DNA of 64,000 nt from Kribbella soli (GTDB lineage: Bacteria > Actinomycetota > Actinomycetes > Propionibacteriales > Kribbellaceae), in the NCBI RefSeq assembly GCF_004331345.1, contig NZ_SJJZ01000004.1:930001-994000 (forward strand), read 5' to 3'. Position numbers and translations under genes: made by a program. Below are positions 16,522 through 25,469 of the stretch, in pieces. Numbering within the stretch: the first letter of the stretch is position 1; every line of letters begins with the position of its first letter. The notes under the pieces are model-generated. The model was not told the DNA's origin and made no database searches. It was given only the letters and a program-made list of their open reading frames with translations.

Positions 16522-18686
16522 GAGACCCCCAGCAACTGCGCGACCACCGGCAACGCGGTCGCCGCCAACTCGGCATCCAGCTCGTTGCCATCAGCAACAA
16601 CCACAGCACCAGGATCTGCAAGGACCCGGGCCCGTGCGCCGATCGAGCGTCGCTCAGGTGCCGCGAACGTACCGAACGTACGGCGCAGCAACGGCAGCAC
16701 CTCGACGAACGCGTCGTCCGGGATCGCCGCCAACCACCCGTCCACCATCGCCAGCAACCGCTCGTCGTGCACGAGCAACAACCCGCCACCAGCCAAGAAG
16801 CCCTCGACGTACCCGGCCGCGTCCGCCGTCGCCGTACCAGGTGACAGCGAACGCCCGAGCCGCAGCGCGACCTCGTGATCCGGCAACCGCGACGTGTCCA
16901 GCATCAACCGGGTCAACCGGCCCCGGATCAACGGCGGCACCGACGCCCGATCGCTCAACCCCTGCAGGGTGTTCAGCCACTCCGACCGCACGTCCTCAGC
17001 CAGCAGTACCGTCGCGTCCTGCACCCCGTCGATCAGTTCTTGTACGGCGGCAGCCGCATCCGGATCCAGCCCGTGAACGGTCCGCGCGAGACCCGCGCAC
17101 ACCCGCGACACCATCCGCCCTGCGACCGCGGCCAACCCGGCCGTGTCGGTGCCGCGTACGTCGCCGTACCGCGAGGCTCGTGCGAGCGCGGGCAGTGCCG
17201 CCATCAGATGCCCGACATCGGCGTCGGCTGCCGCGCGGGTGTCGATACCTTGAACCAGCGGCGGCAGCGCCTCCGCGAGGTCGGCGAGGAGCGATTTCTC
17301 CAACGCAGCCGTGACATCGGCCAGCGTCGGCGAGTCCGCGGCCTTCAGCATCACGGACGTCGCGGCGCCGAGCACCGTCGTACCGTGAGCGCCGGCGGCC
17401 ACCAGTTCGACCTCGAGCCCGGGATCCCAGGCCAGCCGCCACATCTCCCGGAACGTGCCCTGCGCCCGCCGCTCGTCGGCGGCCGGCACGCCCCAGTGGA
17501 CCCCGAGAATCCGCAACCGGTGCAGGAGTCTGGACTTCTCCAGGTCGTTCGCCTTCCGCAGGTCGAGCTCGATCACCCGCTCGGCCGCATCCCGCTTCAT
17601 CCGCAACCGGCGCGCGTGCGCGGCCAGATCCGCCGCCACCGGCGCCTGCGGTGTCTCCCCCGGCACCGACCCGAGCAGCTCGCCGACAACCGCTTCGCGC
17701 GTCACAAGGTCCAGCAGTACGTCGTTCCCGCCGCAGAGCACTGCCCGCGTCGCCTCGGTCACCTCGCTCAACCCGGCGAGCGGACGTTCACGCAACGCCG
17801 CCAGCGTGTCCGCGAGCCGCACCGCCTCGATCACGTGCGCGCTGGACACCGGCAGGTCCTCGTTGCGCAGTACTCGCGCCACCTTGGAGAGCCAACGGGT
17901 CGTGATCTGGTCCGGCGCGGTGAACAGGTGGTGGTACCAACCAGGTGACGTGATGCCGGCGCCGTACCCGCTGACCGCCGCCAGCCGGCTGTGCGTCCAC
18001 GGCACCCAGGTGCAGGCGACCTTGCGCTTCGGCAGGCCTTTCAGGATCCGCGCGTCATGCGTTGCTGGCGGCAACGGTAGTTCCAAAGCAGGCACGTGCC
18101 AGGCTCCGCAGACCACGGCGATCCGCTCGAATCCTTCACGAATCGCCTTACGCAGAACGGTTCGCATGTAGGCCTCGCGTTGCGCTTCGCGGCCAACCGC
18201 TTCCTCGCCGTGCCGCAGCTCGCGCATCGCGTCGGCGATCACGGTGAACGGTTCGGCACCACCGCGCCGCGACTCGATCACGTCATCCCACCAGCGCTCG
18301 GGATCGTCGTACCCGCCCGCCTCGGCCAGCGTCTTGAGCGGATCCATCGACACCGACCGCCCGCCCGAGGAGCCGAACTGCTGTGCGGCCGGAAGATCGC
18401 AGAACCGCACCGGCACCCCGGCGGCCAGCCCGTACCTGATCGCCTGCCACTCCGGGCTGAACACCGCGAACGGCCAGAACGCCGCCCGCGTCGAGTCGTC
18501 GACCGCGTACGCGAGCAGCGCCACCGGCGGATCCATTTCCTCCGAGGCCGCCAGTTCGACGATCTTGTCGGCCTCCGGCGGCCCCTCGATCAGGACGACA
18601 TCAGGGCGGAGCTCGACCAGCGCGGTCGCCACCGCCCGCGCCGACCCCGGCCCGTGATGCCGGATCCCGAGCAGGTGAACGGTCAT
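16518..18686 (-). CDS. DUF5682-like protein of the MoxR/VWA cluster
   Basis: The 722-residue protein begins TVHLLGIRHHGPGSARAV and contains VVLIEGPPEAD (about 29-39) and later VVCGAWHVPAL. The His-rich start and the GPPE motif resemble the TraB/ChaN/EreA-type metal-site fold. I recognise the whole as the DUF5682 family, usually found between MoxR and VWA genes. The catalytic role is unproven. Four-base overlaps join it to both the MoxR and VWA genes, strong evidence of one functional unit. Confidence 0.75.
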   Translation of the reverse strand: MTVHLLGIRHHGPGSARAVATALVELRPDVVLIEGPPEADKIVELAASEEMDPPVALLAYAVDDSTRAAFWPFAVFSPEWQAIRYGLAAGVPVRFCDLPAAQQFGSSGGRSVSMDPLKTLAEAGGYDDPERWWDDVIESRRGGAEPFTVIADAMRELRHGEEAVGREAQREAYMRTVLRKAIREGFERIAVVCGAWHVPALELPLPPATHDARILKGLPKRKVACTWVPWTHSRLAAVSGYGAGITSPGWYHHLFTAPDQITTRWLSKVARVLRNEDLPVSSAHVIEAVRLADTLAALRERPLAGLSEVTEATRAVLCGGNDVLLDLVTREAVVGELLGSVPGETPQAPVAADLAAHARRLRMKRDAAERVIELDLRKANDLEKSRLLHRLRILGVHWGVPAADERRAQGTFREMWRLAWDPGLEVELVAAGAHGTTVLGAATSVMLKAADSPTLADVTAALEKSLLADLAEALPPLVQGIDTRAAADADVGHLMAALPALARASRYGDVRGTDTAGLAAVAGRMVSRVCAGLARTVHGLDPDAAAAVQELIDGVQDATVLLAEDVRSEWLNTLQGLSDRASVPPLIRGRLTRLMLDTSRLPDHEVALRLGRSLSPGTATADAAGYVEGFLAGGGLLLVHDERLLAMVDGWLAAIPDDAFVEVLPLLRRTFGTFAAPERRSIGARARVLADPGAVVVADGNELDAELAATALPVVAQLLGVS

Positions 18687-19765
18687 CCGGAAATCTCTCG
18701 GCAGGCTCGGTAGAACGGCGCCCAGTCGTCGCGTTCACGGACGACGGTTTCGAGGTACTCCGACCACACGACGCGGTCCGCGGACGGGTCCTTGACGACC
18801 GCGCCGAGGATGCCGCCGGCCACGTCCGTCGGACGCAGTACGCCGTCGCCGAAGTGCGCCGCGAGCGCGAGACCGCCGGTGACGACGCTGATCGCCTCGG
18901 CGGTGGAGAGTGTGCCGGACGGCGACTTGACCGCCGTACGGCCGTCCTCGGTCCGGCCGGAGCGGAGCTCGCGGAAGATCGTCACCACGCGGCGGATCTC
19001 CTCCAGCGCATCGTCCGGCTGCGGCAGCTCGAGCGCCGATCCCAGCTGCGACACTCGGCGCGAGACGATCTCCACCTCGTCCTCGGCGGAATCGGGCAGC
19101 GGCAGTACGACGGTGTTGAAGCGCCGGCGGAGCGCGCTGGACAGTTCGTTGACGCCCTTGTCGCGATCGTTGGCGGTGGCAATGACGTTGAATCCCTTAC
19201 GGGCCTGGATCTCCATGGCCAGCTCGGCGATCGGCAGCGCCTTCTCGGACAGGATCGTGATCAGCGCGTCCTGGACGTCGGACGGCATCCGGGTCAGCTC
19301 CTCGATCCGGGCGATCTTCGCCTCGGCCATCGCGCGCTGCACCGGGCTCGGCACGAGCGCCGCCTCACTGGGGCCTTGGGCAATCAACTGGGCATAGTTC
19401 CAGCCGTACCGGATCGCTTCCTCCGCGGTGCCCGCCGTGCCTTGGACGAGCAGCGTCGAGTCGCCGCTGATCGCGGCCGCGAGGTGCTCGCTGACCCACG
19501 TCTTCGCCGTGCCCGGTACACCGAGCAGCAGCAGCGCCCGGTCCGTCGCGAGGGTGGCGACCGCGACCTCGACCAGCCGGCGCGGGCCGACGTACTTCGG
19601 TGAGATCTCGGTGTCACCGGCCTGCCCACCGAGCAGGTACGTGACGACGGCGCTCGGGGACATCAGCCAGGCCGGCGGTCGCGGCTTGTCGTCCGTTGCG
19701 CGCAGCGCCTGCAGTTCGTCGGCGTACTCGACCTCCGCGTGCGGGCGCAGTACTTCGCCGGTCAT
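18683..19765 (-). CDS. MoxR-type AAA+ ATPase
   Basis: The 360-residue ATPase has Walker A GVPGTAKT (82-89), a Walker B-like IARIEEL where an Asp is replaced (about 172-178), sensor 1 in NVIATAND (about 213-220) and the arginine-finger region SSALRRRF. It belongs to the MoxR branch, which works with VWA-domain partners. Its AGGAGG and ATG are buried in a long inverted repeat, and its start overlaps the stop of a 40-codon leader ORF, so expression is probably tied to translation of that leader. Confidence 0.85.
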   Translation of the reverse strand: MTGEVLRPHAEVEYADELQALRATDDKPRPPAWLMSPSAVVTYLLGGQAGDTEISPKYVGPRRLVEVAVATLATDRALLLLGVPGTAKTWVSEHLAAAISGDSTLLVQGTAGTAEEAIRYGWNYAQLIAQGPSEAALVPSPVQRAMAEAKIARIEELTRMPSDVQDALITILSEKALPIAELAMEIQARKGFNVIATANDRDKGVNELSSALRRRFNTVVLPLPDSAEDEVEIVSRRVSQLGSALELPQPDDALEEIRRVVTIFRELRSGRTEDGRTAVKSPSGTLSTAEAISVVTGGLALAAHFGDGVLRPTDVAGGILGAVVKDPSADRVVWSEYLETVVRERDDWAPFYRACREISG

Positions 19766-19849
19766 GGGGCCTCCTGGCCTGGACTGAGGAGCGTAGGGAG
19801 CGGAGCGACCGGAGCGACGAGGGAAGGCCAGGAGTCACAGCCCCATGAC
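19761..19849 (-). promoter_or_regulatory. Inverted repeat sequestering the MoxR ribosome-binding site and start codon
   Basis: Read on the minus strand, GTCATGGGGC-TGTGA-CTCCTGGCCT (19849-19825) can pair base for base with AGGCCAGGAG-GCCCCATGAC (19780-19761). This gives 20 pairs with a five-base bulge and a 44-base loop. The 3' arm contains the AGGAGG and ATG of the MoxR gene. A ribosome reading the leader ORF through this segment would open the helix. Confidence 0.65.
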
Positions 19850-19884
19850 CCGCCGCGCCGGAGGCGTGGCATCAGTACTTTCAT
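19762..19884 (-). CDS. 40-aa leader ORF coupled to DUF5691-like and MoxR genes
   Basis: ATG 19884 overlaps the stop of the DUF5691-like gene (ATGA), and its own TGA overlaps the ATG of the MoxR gene (ATGA). The 40-residue product starts MKVLMPRLRRGGSWGCD and ends in a Pro/Leu-rich tail; I see no domain. Double stop-start coupling and overlap with the start-site hairpin suggest that its translation, more than its product, matters. The alternative is that it is a chance frame in an inserted repeat, since its middle (GTCGCTCCGGTCGCTCC) looks repetitive. Confidence 0.55.
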   Translation of the reverse strand: MKVLMPRLRRGGSWGCDSWPSLVAPVAPLPTLLSPGQEAP

Positions 19885-21284
19885 GTGAGCTCCTCGTACA
19901 TTTCGCGGCGGAAGGTCAGGGTTTCGACGAGGCGGCGGCGCCAGGTGTCTTCCTCGCCGGTGGGTTCGCGGGTGATCGGGTGGTCGAGTACGTCGGGCGG
20001 CGCGGCCCGGGCGGCGATGCTGGCGAGGCGGGCCCAGGCACGGTTGGTGCCGACCTTGGCGAGCTGGTCGAGGATCATGCTCGCGAGCGGAGCGGGCCAC
20101 GGCACCGGCAACCCACCGACCAGCTCGGCAACATCGACGTTCTTCCGCAGTACGTCGACCGCGCTCGCCCACTCCTCCGCGGGCAACAACCGCAACAACT
20201 CGGCCGGACCACGGCTGCCGGTATTCGATCCGGCCTGCAGGATCGCCCGGGACCACTCGACTGAGCTCTCGCGAATGGCGGCCTCGGTCCAGGCGGACTG
20301 CAGTACCTCGGCGGCACACCCCTCGACGGGCGTCTGGAGCCAGGTGAGGTCCATCGCCTGCAAGGGCGTGTTGGCGACGATCTGATGGAACCACCACGCG
20401 CGTTTGCCGACACCTTCCGGGTTCTGCGAGTCGAGCCCGTCGCGCTCCATCGACTGGGTGAGACTGCGCGGAAGGTCGACGGCGAGCACGCCTTGGCTGG
20501 GCAGGAGGTGCGCGTGCAGGCGTTCCGTCATGCGTACGCCGTACTGCGATCCCGGCAACCGGGCGAGCAGCCGCGCGGCCACCCGCCGTACCTCACGGGA
20601 ACGGTCGTCGAGCGCGGACTCCAGGAACTCCTCGTCCGCCTGCGCGAGGTTGTCCGTGAGAAGCCCGAGGAAATCGGCCCGGATGGCAGCCGACTCGGTC
20701 GGCCAGACCTCTTTGAGCGCGTCGCGTGCGGCGGCGGGATCTTGGGCGCGGGCGGCGCGCAACCAGGTACGTCGTTGGATCGCATTGCCGTGCGTCCACA
20801 ACTCCGGGTCGTTGCGCTCAGCAACCGCTGCGTGCAGGAATCGCCACTCGGGGTTGAGATCCGCGAGCCAGCGCGCACGACGACCGGCAGCGGCGATGAC
20901 AAGCGGACGGTACTCCGCACGATTGCGCGCGTAGTCCGCCAACGCCGGCAAGTGCTCGGGCGGAACGCCCCAGCCGTGTGCGTCCGCCGTACGCAACCAC
21001 TCACCCAGTGCGGACGTCTGGAACCCGCCCAGCATCGCGGCTAGCCGCCGAACCGCTCCTGACCGCGGCAACGGCCGATCCTCACCAGGAGCGGCCGGAA
21101 GCGGCTCGAGATCGTGCAGCGGCTTGCGTCCGGCTCGCTTGTACACGGTCGCCAGCGCAGCAGCGTCGAGCAGGTTGCCGTCGCCGAGGCGCTCCTGGAT
21201 GTGCTCGGGCAGTTCGTCGAAGTGCGGCGGGCGCCGATCGGTGCCGAGCAACGCCGAACTGACCAGCCCGTCCCAGCCCTTCAC
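19881..21284 (-). CDS. DUF5691-like protein of the MoxR/VWA cluster
   Basis: The 467-residue, largely helical protein starts at GTG 21284, which overlaps the SWIM gene stop as GTGA; a longer start at 21344 would overlap that gene further. Its N-terminus KGWDGLVSSALLGTDRRPP is what I recall for DUF5691. The middle is Ala/Leu/Arg-rich with HEAT-like helical pairs (for example AARDALKEVWPTE and DDRSREVRRVAARLLARL). No catalytic motif is visible. Its place between SWIM and MoxR genes suggests an adaptor or substrate-recognition role, which is inference. Confidence 0.75.
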   Translation of the reverse strand: MKGWDGLVSSALLGTDRRPPHFDELPEHIQERLGDGNLLDAAALATVYKRAGRKPLHDLEPLPAAPGEDRPLPRSGAVRRLAAMLGGFQTSALGEWLRTADAHGWGVPPEHLPALADYARNRAEYRPLVIAAAGRRARWLADLNPEWRFLHAAVAERNDPELWTHGNAIQRRTWLRAARAQDPAAARDALKEVWPTESAAIRADFLGLLTDNLAQADEEFLESALDDRSREVRRVAARLLARLPGSQYGVRMTERLHAHLLPSQGVLAVDLPRSLTQSMERDGLDSQNPEGVGKRAWWFHQIVANTPLQAMDLTWLQTPVEGCAAEVLQSAWTEAAIRESSVEWSRAILQAGSNTGSRGPAELLRLLPAEEWASAVDVLRKNVDVAELVGGLPVPWPAPLASMILDQLAKVGTNRAWARLASIAARAAPPDVLDHPITREPTGEEDTWRRRLVETLTFRREMYEELT

Positions 21285-22579
21285 AAGATCACCGGCCGAT
21301 CGCCGTGCCAGCAGGTCATCGGGCGGAGGCCGGCGCGGTTCCACTCACCGGCGACGGTGAGCGGCTCGCCTGCCGAGACCGCGAGCAGCTTCAACGCATC
21401 CCATCCCGGAACGATCTCCAGTCCGTCGCCGGCCTCATCCACCAGCGCCCAGCCGTCGCCGTGCCGTGCGGGTCGTACGTCCTGCAGCACCAGCGGCCAG
21501 CGTTCGTTCCACGGGTCGGCCGCGAGCGATTCGACGTACGACGCCAACGCCTCGCGGACCGTGAGTCCGGCGGGACGTGGTGCGGGCAGGCGCGGATCGG
21601 TCTGAGTCAGGAGGGCGCGCATCGGAAGAGCGCCCGGATAGAACGACAGCGCGCCGGGGACGTACTCACCGGGGCGAGCCGGGAGCGGGTCCAACGGGCG
21701 TCCGGCGGCCGCGAACGTGAGGATCAGCCCGATCCGGCCAGTCGTTGCCCCGCGCAACCACACGCGGCGGACCGTGAGACGGTCGTCCGGCTCGATCACG
21801 CGGCCGAGCACGAGCCAGTCGTCCTCAACCTTCTCGCCTTCCTCACGTACGCGGGCCGTCTCGGTGGTCCAGCCGATCCGGCTCTGCACCGTGTCGGCGA
21901 GCGAGGGCGGGAGCTCCGCGAGACGACCGTGCGCCGCGACGACCAGGTGGACGAGGGACAGCTCCTCGAGCAGTTCACCCGGCCAGCCGTGACCACGTCC
22001 GACCACACCCGCTGCCCGACGTACCGCTCCTGCCACTCCCGGCGCCTGTGCGTCGACCATCCGTGCGGCGAGGCGGCTCAGCTCGGTGTACGCCCGCTGA
22101 TCGAACCCACCAAGCCCCTGCCGCACCTGGTCGTCCAGCCACCCGGCCAACTCCGCCAAACCCGCCGACACCCGATCCGCGCGCCGGGCAGCCCGCTCCT
22201 GCGCCGCAATCGGATCGGCCACCTCCCCGGGCTTCCGCTCCGGCCGCTCAGCCCGCTCGGCCCGCTGGTCGACCCAGCTCTGCACCCAGTCCGGCTCGTC
22301 TCCTGGTGCAACCTCGTGCTTCGCCCAGAGCAACAGCAGGCCGAGCGCGTGCTTGCACGGAAACTTCCGCGACGGACAGGAACACTTGTACGCCGGGCCG
22401 CTGAGATCCACGACTGTCTGGTACGGCTGCTTCCCACTGCCCTGGCACAAGCCCCAGACCGCACGCTCCGTCGCCCCGGCAGCCGACCACTTCTCCCCCC
22501 GAGCCAGCCCCTGCCCAGCCTTCGCGGACGCAGGATCAGGCGCCAGCCCCACCACCTGCTCCACGTCCCACAACCCCAC
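21281..22579 (-). CDS. SWIM zinc-finger protein of the MoxR/VWA cluster
   Basis: The 432-residue protein has a SWIM zinc finger near its N-terminus: C66-x-C68 in YKCSCPS, then C75-x-H77 in PCKHALG. SWIM fingers bind DNA or protein. The rest is a helical and beta-rich scaffold without recognised motifs. It is the first gene of the six-frame coupled series and sets the operon start. The upstream sequence holds no clear -10, so the promoter is unassigned. Confidence 0.85.
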   Translation of the reverse strand: MGLWDVEQVVGLAPDPASAKAGQGLARGEKWSAAGATERAVWGLCQGSGKQPYQTVVDLSGPAYKCSCPSRKFPCKHALGLLLLWAKHEVAPGDEPDWVQSWVDQRAERAERPERKPGEVADPIAAQERAARRADRVSAGLAELAGWLDDQVRQGLGGFDQRAYTELSRLAARMVDAQAPGVAGAVRRAAGVVGRGHGWPGELLEELSLVHLVVAAHGRLAELPPSLADTVQSRIGWTTETARVREEGEKVEDDWLVLGRVIEPDDRLTVRRVWLRGATTGRIGLILTFAAAGRPLDPLPARPGEYVPGALSFYPGALPMRALLTQTDPRLPAPRPAGLTVREALASYVESLAADPWNERWPLVLQDVRPARHGDGWALVDEAGDGLEIVPGWDALKLLAVSAGEPLTVAGEWNRAGLRPMTCWHGDRPVIL

Positions 22580-22677
22580 ACCACTCCTTCACCATGCCCT
22601 ACCCGAAGCATGCCACCCCCCACCGACACCCGACCCCCTACCACCCCGACACTGAGTCGCACCGTCCCAACCGCCGC

Positions 22678-22785
22678 ATTTGCCTGGTCCACCCACGAGA
22701 TCCGGGGTTCCGGACCCTGAACGTGGGTGTGGAACCCCGCATTTGGTGGGTCAGCCAGGCAAATTTGTGGGTCTGCCAGGCAAAT
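22678..22785. terminator. Nested palindrome downstream of the MFS/coiled-coil gene
   Basis: ATTTGCCTGG (22678-22687) pairs with CCAGGCAAAT at 22755-22764, and the same decamer recurs at 22776-22785. Inside lies a second helix, CGGGGTTCC with GGAACCCCG. This could form alternative long hairpins at the 3' end of the minus-strand exporter gene. No T-run follows, so it may be a repeat rather than a classical terminator. Confidence 0.5.
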
Positions 22786-22790
22786 GGGGA

Positions 22791-25352
22791 TCAGCCGAAG
22801 GGTTGGCGGTTGTGGAGTTCCTCGGGGTAGCCGTTGCCGGAGGCGGCTGGTGGTGTCGCGTCGTGGGTGGATGGTGCGTGAGTGGGCGGGTGGACGTGAT
22901 GCCCGGATGCGTGGGCGGGTCGGGCGGTTTCGTGCACCGATGCAGCGGCGGGTGCGGCGGTGGGTGGGGCGGGGGCTGCGGTGGGTGGGGCGGTGGGTGG
23001 GGCGGTTTCGTGGGTGGGTGGGGTGCTGGGTGGGGGTGGGGTGGTGGAGAGGGTGTTGCGGACTGTGGTTAGGAGGCGGTGTTCTACGGCTTCTAGTTCG
23101 GTGATGCGGGTGCGGAGTTGCTGTTCTTCGGCGCGGGCTTCTGCGAGGAGCTGGTCTGCCTCGGCCTGGGCTGTTTCGCGGAGGTGGTCGGCTTCGGTGC
23201 GGGCGGTTTCGCGGAGGTGGTCGGCGGTGCGTTGGCTGGCGCTGAGGACGCTCAGCTCGTACCGGCGGAGTTCGTCGACGAGTTCGCCTGCGGGGCGCTG
23301 GGCGTCGAGGATTGCCGCGGCCGGGTGCGGGATGGCCGCGTCCGGAAGGGTGCTCTCCAGGTCGGCGATCTGCTGGTCCACGCGGGTGAACAGGTCCGCG
23401 ACGTCGGTCCGCATCTGGCGGATCGTGTTCGCGGCGGCCTGCACCCGTTCGCTGGCCTCCCGCTCACGTTCACGCGCCGTACGCTCCGCCGACGTGATCA
23501 CGTCAAGCGCAACCACCGCAGCCCGCTCAGCCGGGTCGTCCGCCGTCTCCCGGTACGACGCCGCACCCGAACCGGTCGCCCCGTCACCCGCCGCACCACC
23601 CGCGCCCGCACCGTCCGCCGCGACACCGGCGGCACCGGTCGCACCGGTCGCACCGGTCGCACCGGTCGCACCGTCCGTCGCGTCGTCGCGTGTGCCGTCG
23701 GTGGACGGGCGGATTGCGACGGTTTGGCGGAGGGGGACTTCGTGGATGAACAGGACTGCTAGGAAGCTCACCGCGGCGGCGCCGGCGGCGATCAGGAAGA
23801 TGCGGCCGGTTGCGTCGCCGTACGCGTGCCGCACGATCTCCTGGATCGGCCCCGGCAGCGCGTTCACGTCCAGCAGGCTCCCCGAACCACCCTGCGCCGC
23901 AGCAGCCGCACCCGGACCGAGCTCGCGCAGGTGCTCAGTAATCAGGTTGGTCACCCGCGTCGCCAGGATCGCCCCCAGCACCGACACGCCAACCGCACCA
24001 CCAAGGCTCCGGAAGAACGTGACCGACGCACCGGCGGCCCCGACCTCGCTGACGTCGACGGTGTTCTGCACCGCGAGCACCAGGTTCTGCATCGTCATGC
24101 CCATCCCGATGCCCATGGCAAGCATCCCGAGCCCGACATACCAGTACGGCGACGTGTGGTCGATCGTCCCGAGCAGCCCGAGCCCCGCGGTCAGGAACAA
24201 CGCGCCGATCACCAGGTACCGCTTCCACTTCCCGAACCGGGTGATCAACTGCCCCGATCCGACCGATCCCAGGAACGACCCGAACATCATCGGGATCGTC
24301 AGCAACCCGGCCTCGGTGGCGCTGTACCCGCGGGCCACCTGGAAGTACTGCCCCAGGAACACAGCGCTCCCGAACATCCCCATCCCGACCGCCACACTCG
24401 CGAGGATCGCCAGCGCCGTCGTCCGTTCCCGTACGACGCGCATCGGCACGAGCGGCTCGGCCGCGTGCGTCTCGACCACCACGGCCAGGATCGCGAGTAC
24501 CGCCGTACCGCCCAGGTAGGCACCGGTCTGCCACGACCACCACGGGAAGTGCTCGCCCGCGAACGAGACCCAGATCAGCGGCAGGCTGGCCGCGCCCGCG
24601 ATCAGCAGCGCGCCGAGGTAGTCCATCTTGACCTTGCGCTTCACCACCGGCAGGTGCAGGAACCGCTGCAGGACGATCAGCGACAGTACGGCGAGCGGCA
24701 CGCACACGTAGAAGCACCACCGCCACCCGAGCCACGAGGTGTCGACGATCACGCCGCCGACCAACGGGCCGCTGACGGTCGCGAGCGCCATCACGGCACC
24801 CATGTACCCGGAGTACCGGCCCCTCGACCGCGGCGGGATCGCGGCGCCGATGATCGCCTGCGCGAGCGCCATCAGCCCGCCCATCGCGATCCCCTGCAGA
24901 ACCCGCGATCCGATCAGGAACGGCACGTTGTGCGAGGCGCCGGCCAGCACCGAGCCGGTCACGAACATGACGATCGCGAGTTGCACGAGCAGCTTCTTGC
25001 TCATCAGGTCGGACAGCTTGCCCCACACCGGCGTGGACACGGTCATCGCGAGCAGGCTGGCGGTGACCACCCAGGTGTACTGCGTCTGGGTGCCTTCGAG
25101 GTCCGCGATGATCGTCGGCAGCGCGTTGCTGACGATCGTCGAGCTGAGGACCGCGGTGAACAGCGCGGCGAGCAGCCCGGCGAGGATCTCCAGGATCTCG
25201 CGGTGGGTGAGCTCGGGGTCTCCGGCCGGTGGGGTGGGCGGCGGCGGTGTGGACGGCGCAGGGTCGGGGTCACCGGCGGCGTACCGCGAGCGATACCGAG
25301 GTGGTGTGGAGCCGGCGGCAGGTGTGGCCGGCGAGGCCTGGGTGGCAGACAT
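22791..25352 (-). CDS. 14-TM MFS drug exporter with cytoplasmic coiled-coil extension
   Basis: The 853-residue protein has an EmrB/QacA-type (DHA2) MFS core of about 50-540, with motif A in GKLSDLMSKK (111-120) and motif C-like GPLVGG (195-200). A Gly/Ala/Thr linker (559-600) follows, then a predicted coiled coil (about 620-765) with repeats of HLRETA and EADQL, and a Pro/Thr/His-rich tail. Typical DHA2 exporters end near 500-550 residues, so about 300 residues are extra. I chose ATG 25352 after GGAAGCTG; GTG 25439 is an alternative. Confidence 0.8.
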   Translation of the reverse strand: MSATQASPATPAAGSTPPRYRSRYAAGDPDPAPSTPPPPTPPAGDPELTHREILEILAGLLAALFTAVLSSTIVSNALPTIIADLEGTQTQYTWVVTASLLAMTVSTPVWGKLSDLMSKKLLVQLAIVMFVTGSVLAGASHNVPFLIGSRVLQGIAMGGLMALAQAIIGAAIPPRSRGRYSGYMGAVMALATVSGPLVGGVIVDTSWLGWRWCFYVCVPLAVLSLIVLQRFLHLPVVKRKVKMDYLGALLIAGAASLPLIWVSFAGEHFPWWSWQTGAYLGGTAVLAILAVVVETHAAEPLVPMRVVRERTTALAILASVAVGMGMFGSAVFLGQYFQVARGYSATEAGLLTIPMMFGSFLGSVGSGQLITRFGKWKRYLVIGALFLTAGLGLLGTIDHTSPYWYVGLGMLAMGIGMGMTMQNLVLAVQNTVDVSEVGAAGASVTFFRSLGGAVGVSVLGAILATRVTNLITEHLRELGPGAAAAAQGGSGSLLDVNALPGPIQEIVRHAYGDATGRIFLIAAGAAAVSFLAVLFIHEVPLRQTVAIRPSTDGTRDDATDGATGATGATGATGAAGVAADGAGAGGAAGDGATGSGAASYRETADDPAERAAVVALDVITSAERTAREREREASERVQAAANTIRQMRTDVADLFTRVDQQIADLESTLPDAAIPHPAAAILDAQRPAGELVDELRRYELSVLSASQRTADHLRETARTEADHLRETAQAEADQLLAEARAEEQQLRTRITELEAVEHRLLTTVRNTLSTTPPPPSTPPTHETAPPTAPPTAAPAPPTAAPAAASVHETARPAHASGHHVHPPTHAPSTHDATPPAASGNGYPEELHNRQPFG
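23632..23667. repeat. Four tandem copies of a 9-bp unit inside the exporter gene
   Basis: GCACCGGTC is repeated four times without error, encoding the GAT repeats of the interdomain linker. It stays in frame, so copy-number change by slippage would only alter linker length. Confidence 0.75.
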
Positions 25353-25452
25353 CAGCTTCCGTTTCGTACGGCGGGAACGCGACGACCGGAGCAGCGGCGT
25401 GTGCTGCTCCGAGGCGGAAACGGCCGGCGATGCCCTCACCCGACCTGGCTAT

Positions 25453-25469
25453 TTGGTTGCAACTACCAA
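25453..25469. promoter_or_regulatory. Candidate operator upstream of the MFS/coiled-coil gene
   Basis: TTGGT-N7-ACCAA is a perfect inverted repeat with a GTTGCAAC palindrome overlapping its centre, followed by an AT-rich stretch that is unusual in this genome. Size and composition resemble MarR- or TetR-type sites controlling exporters. No regulator gene is adjacent except the LysR gene, which has its own target. No other feature was found in 25353-25637. Confidence 0.4.

Noticed and set aside
23632..23667. Short tandem repeats considered as a CRISPR-like array
   Set aside because: Nine-base units without spacers inside a coding linker; no CRISPR array and no cas genes are present in the window.
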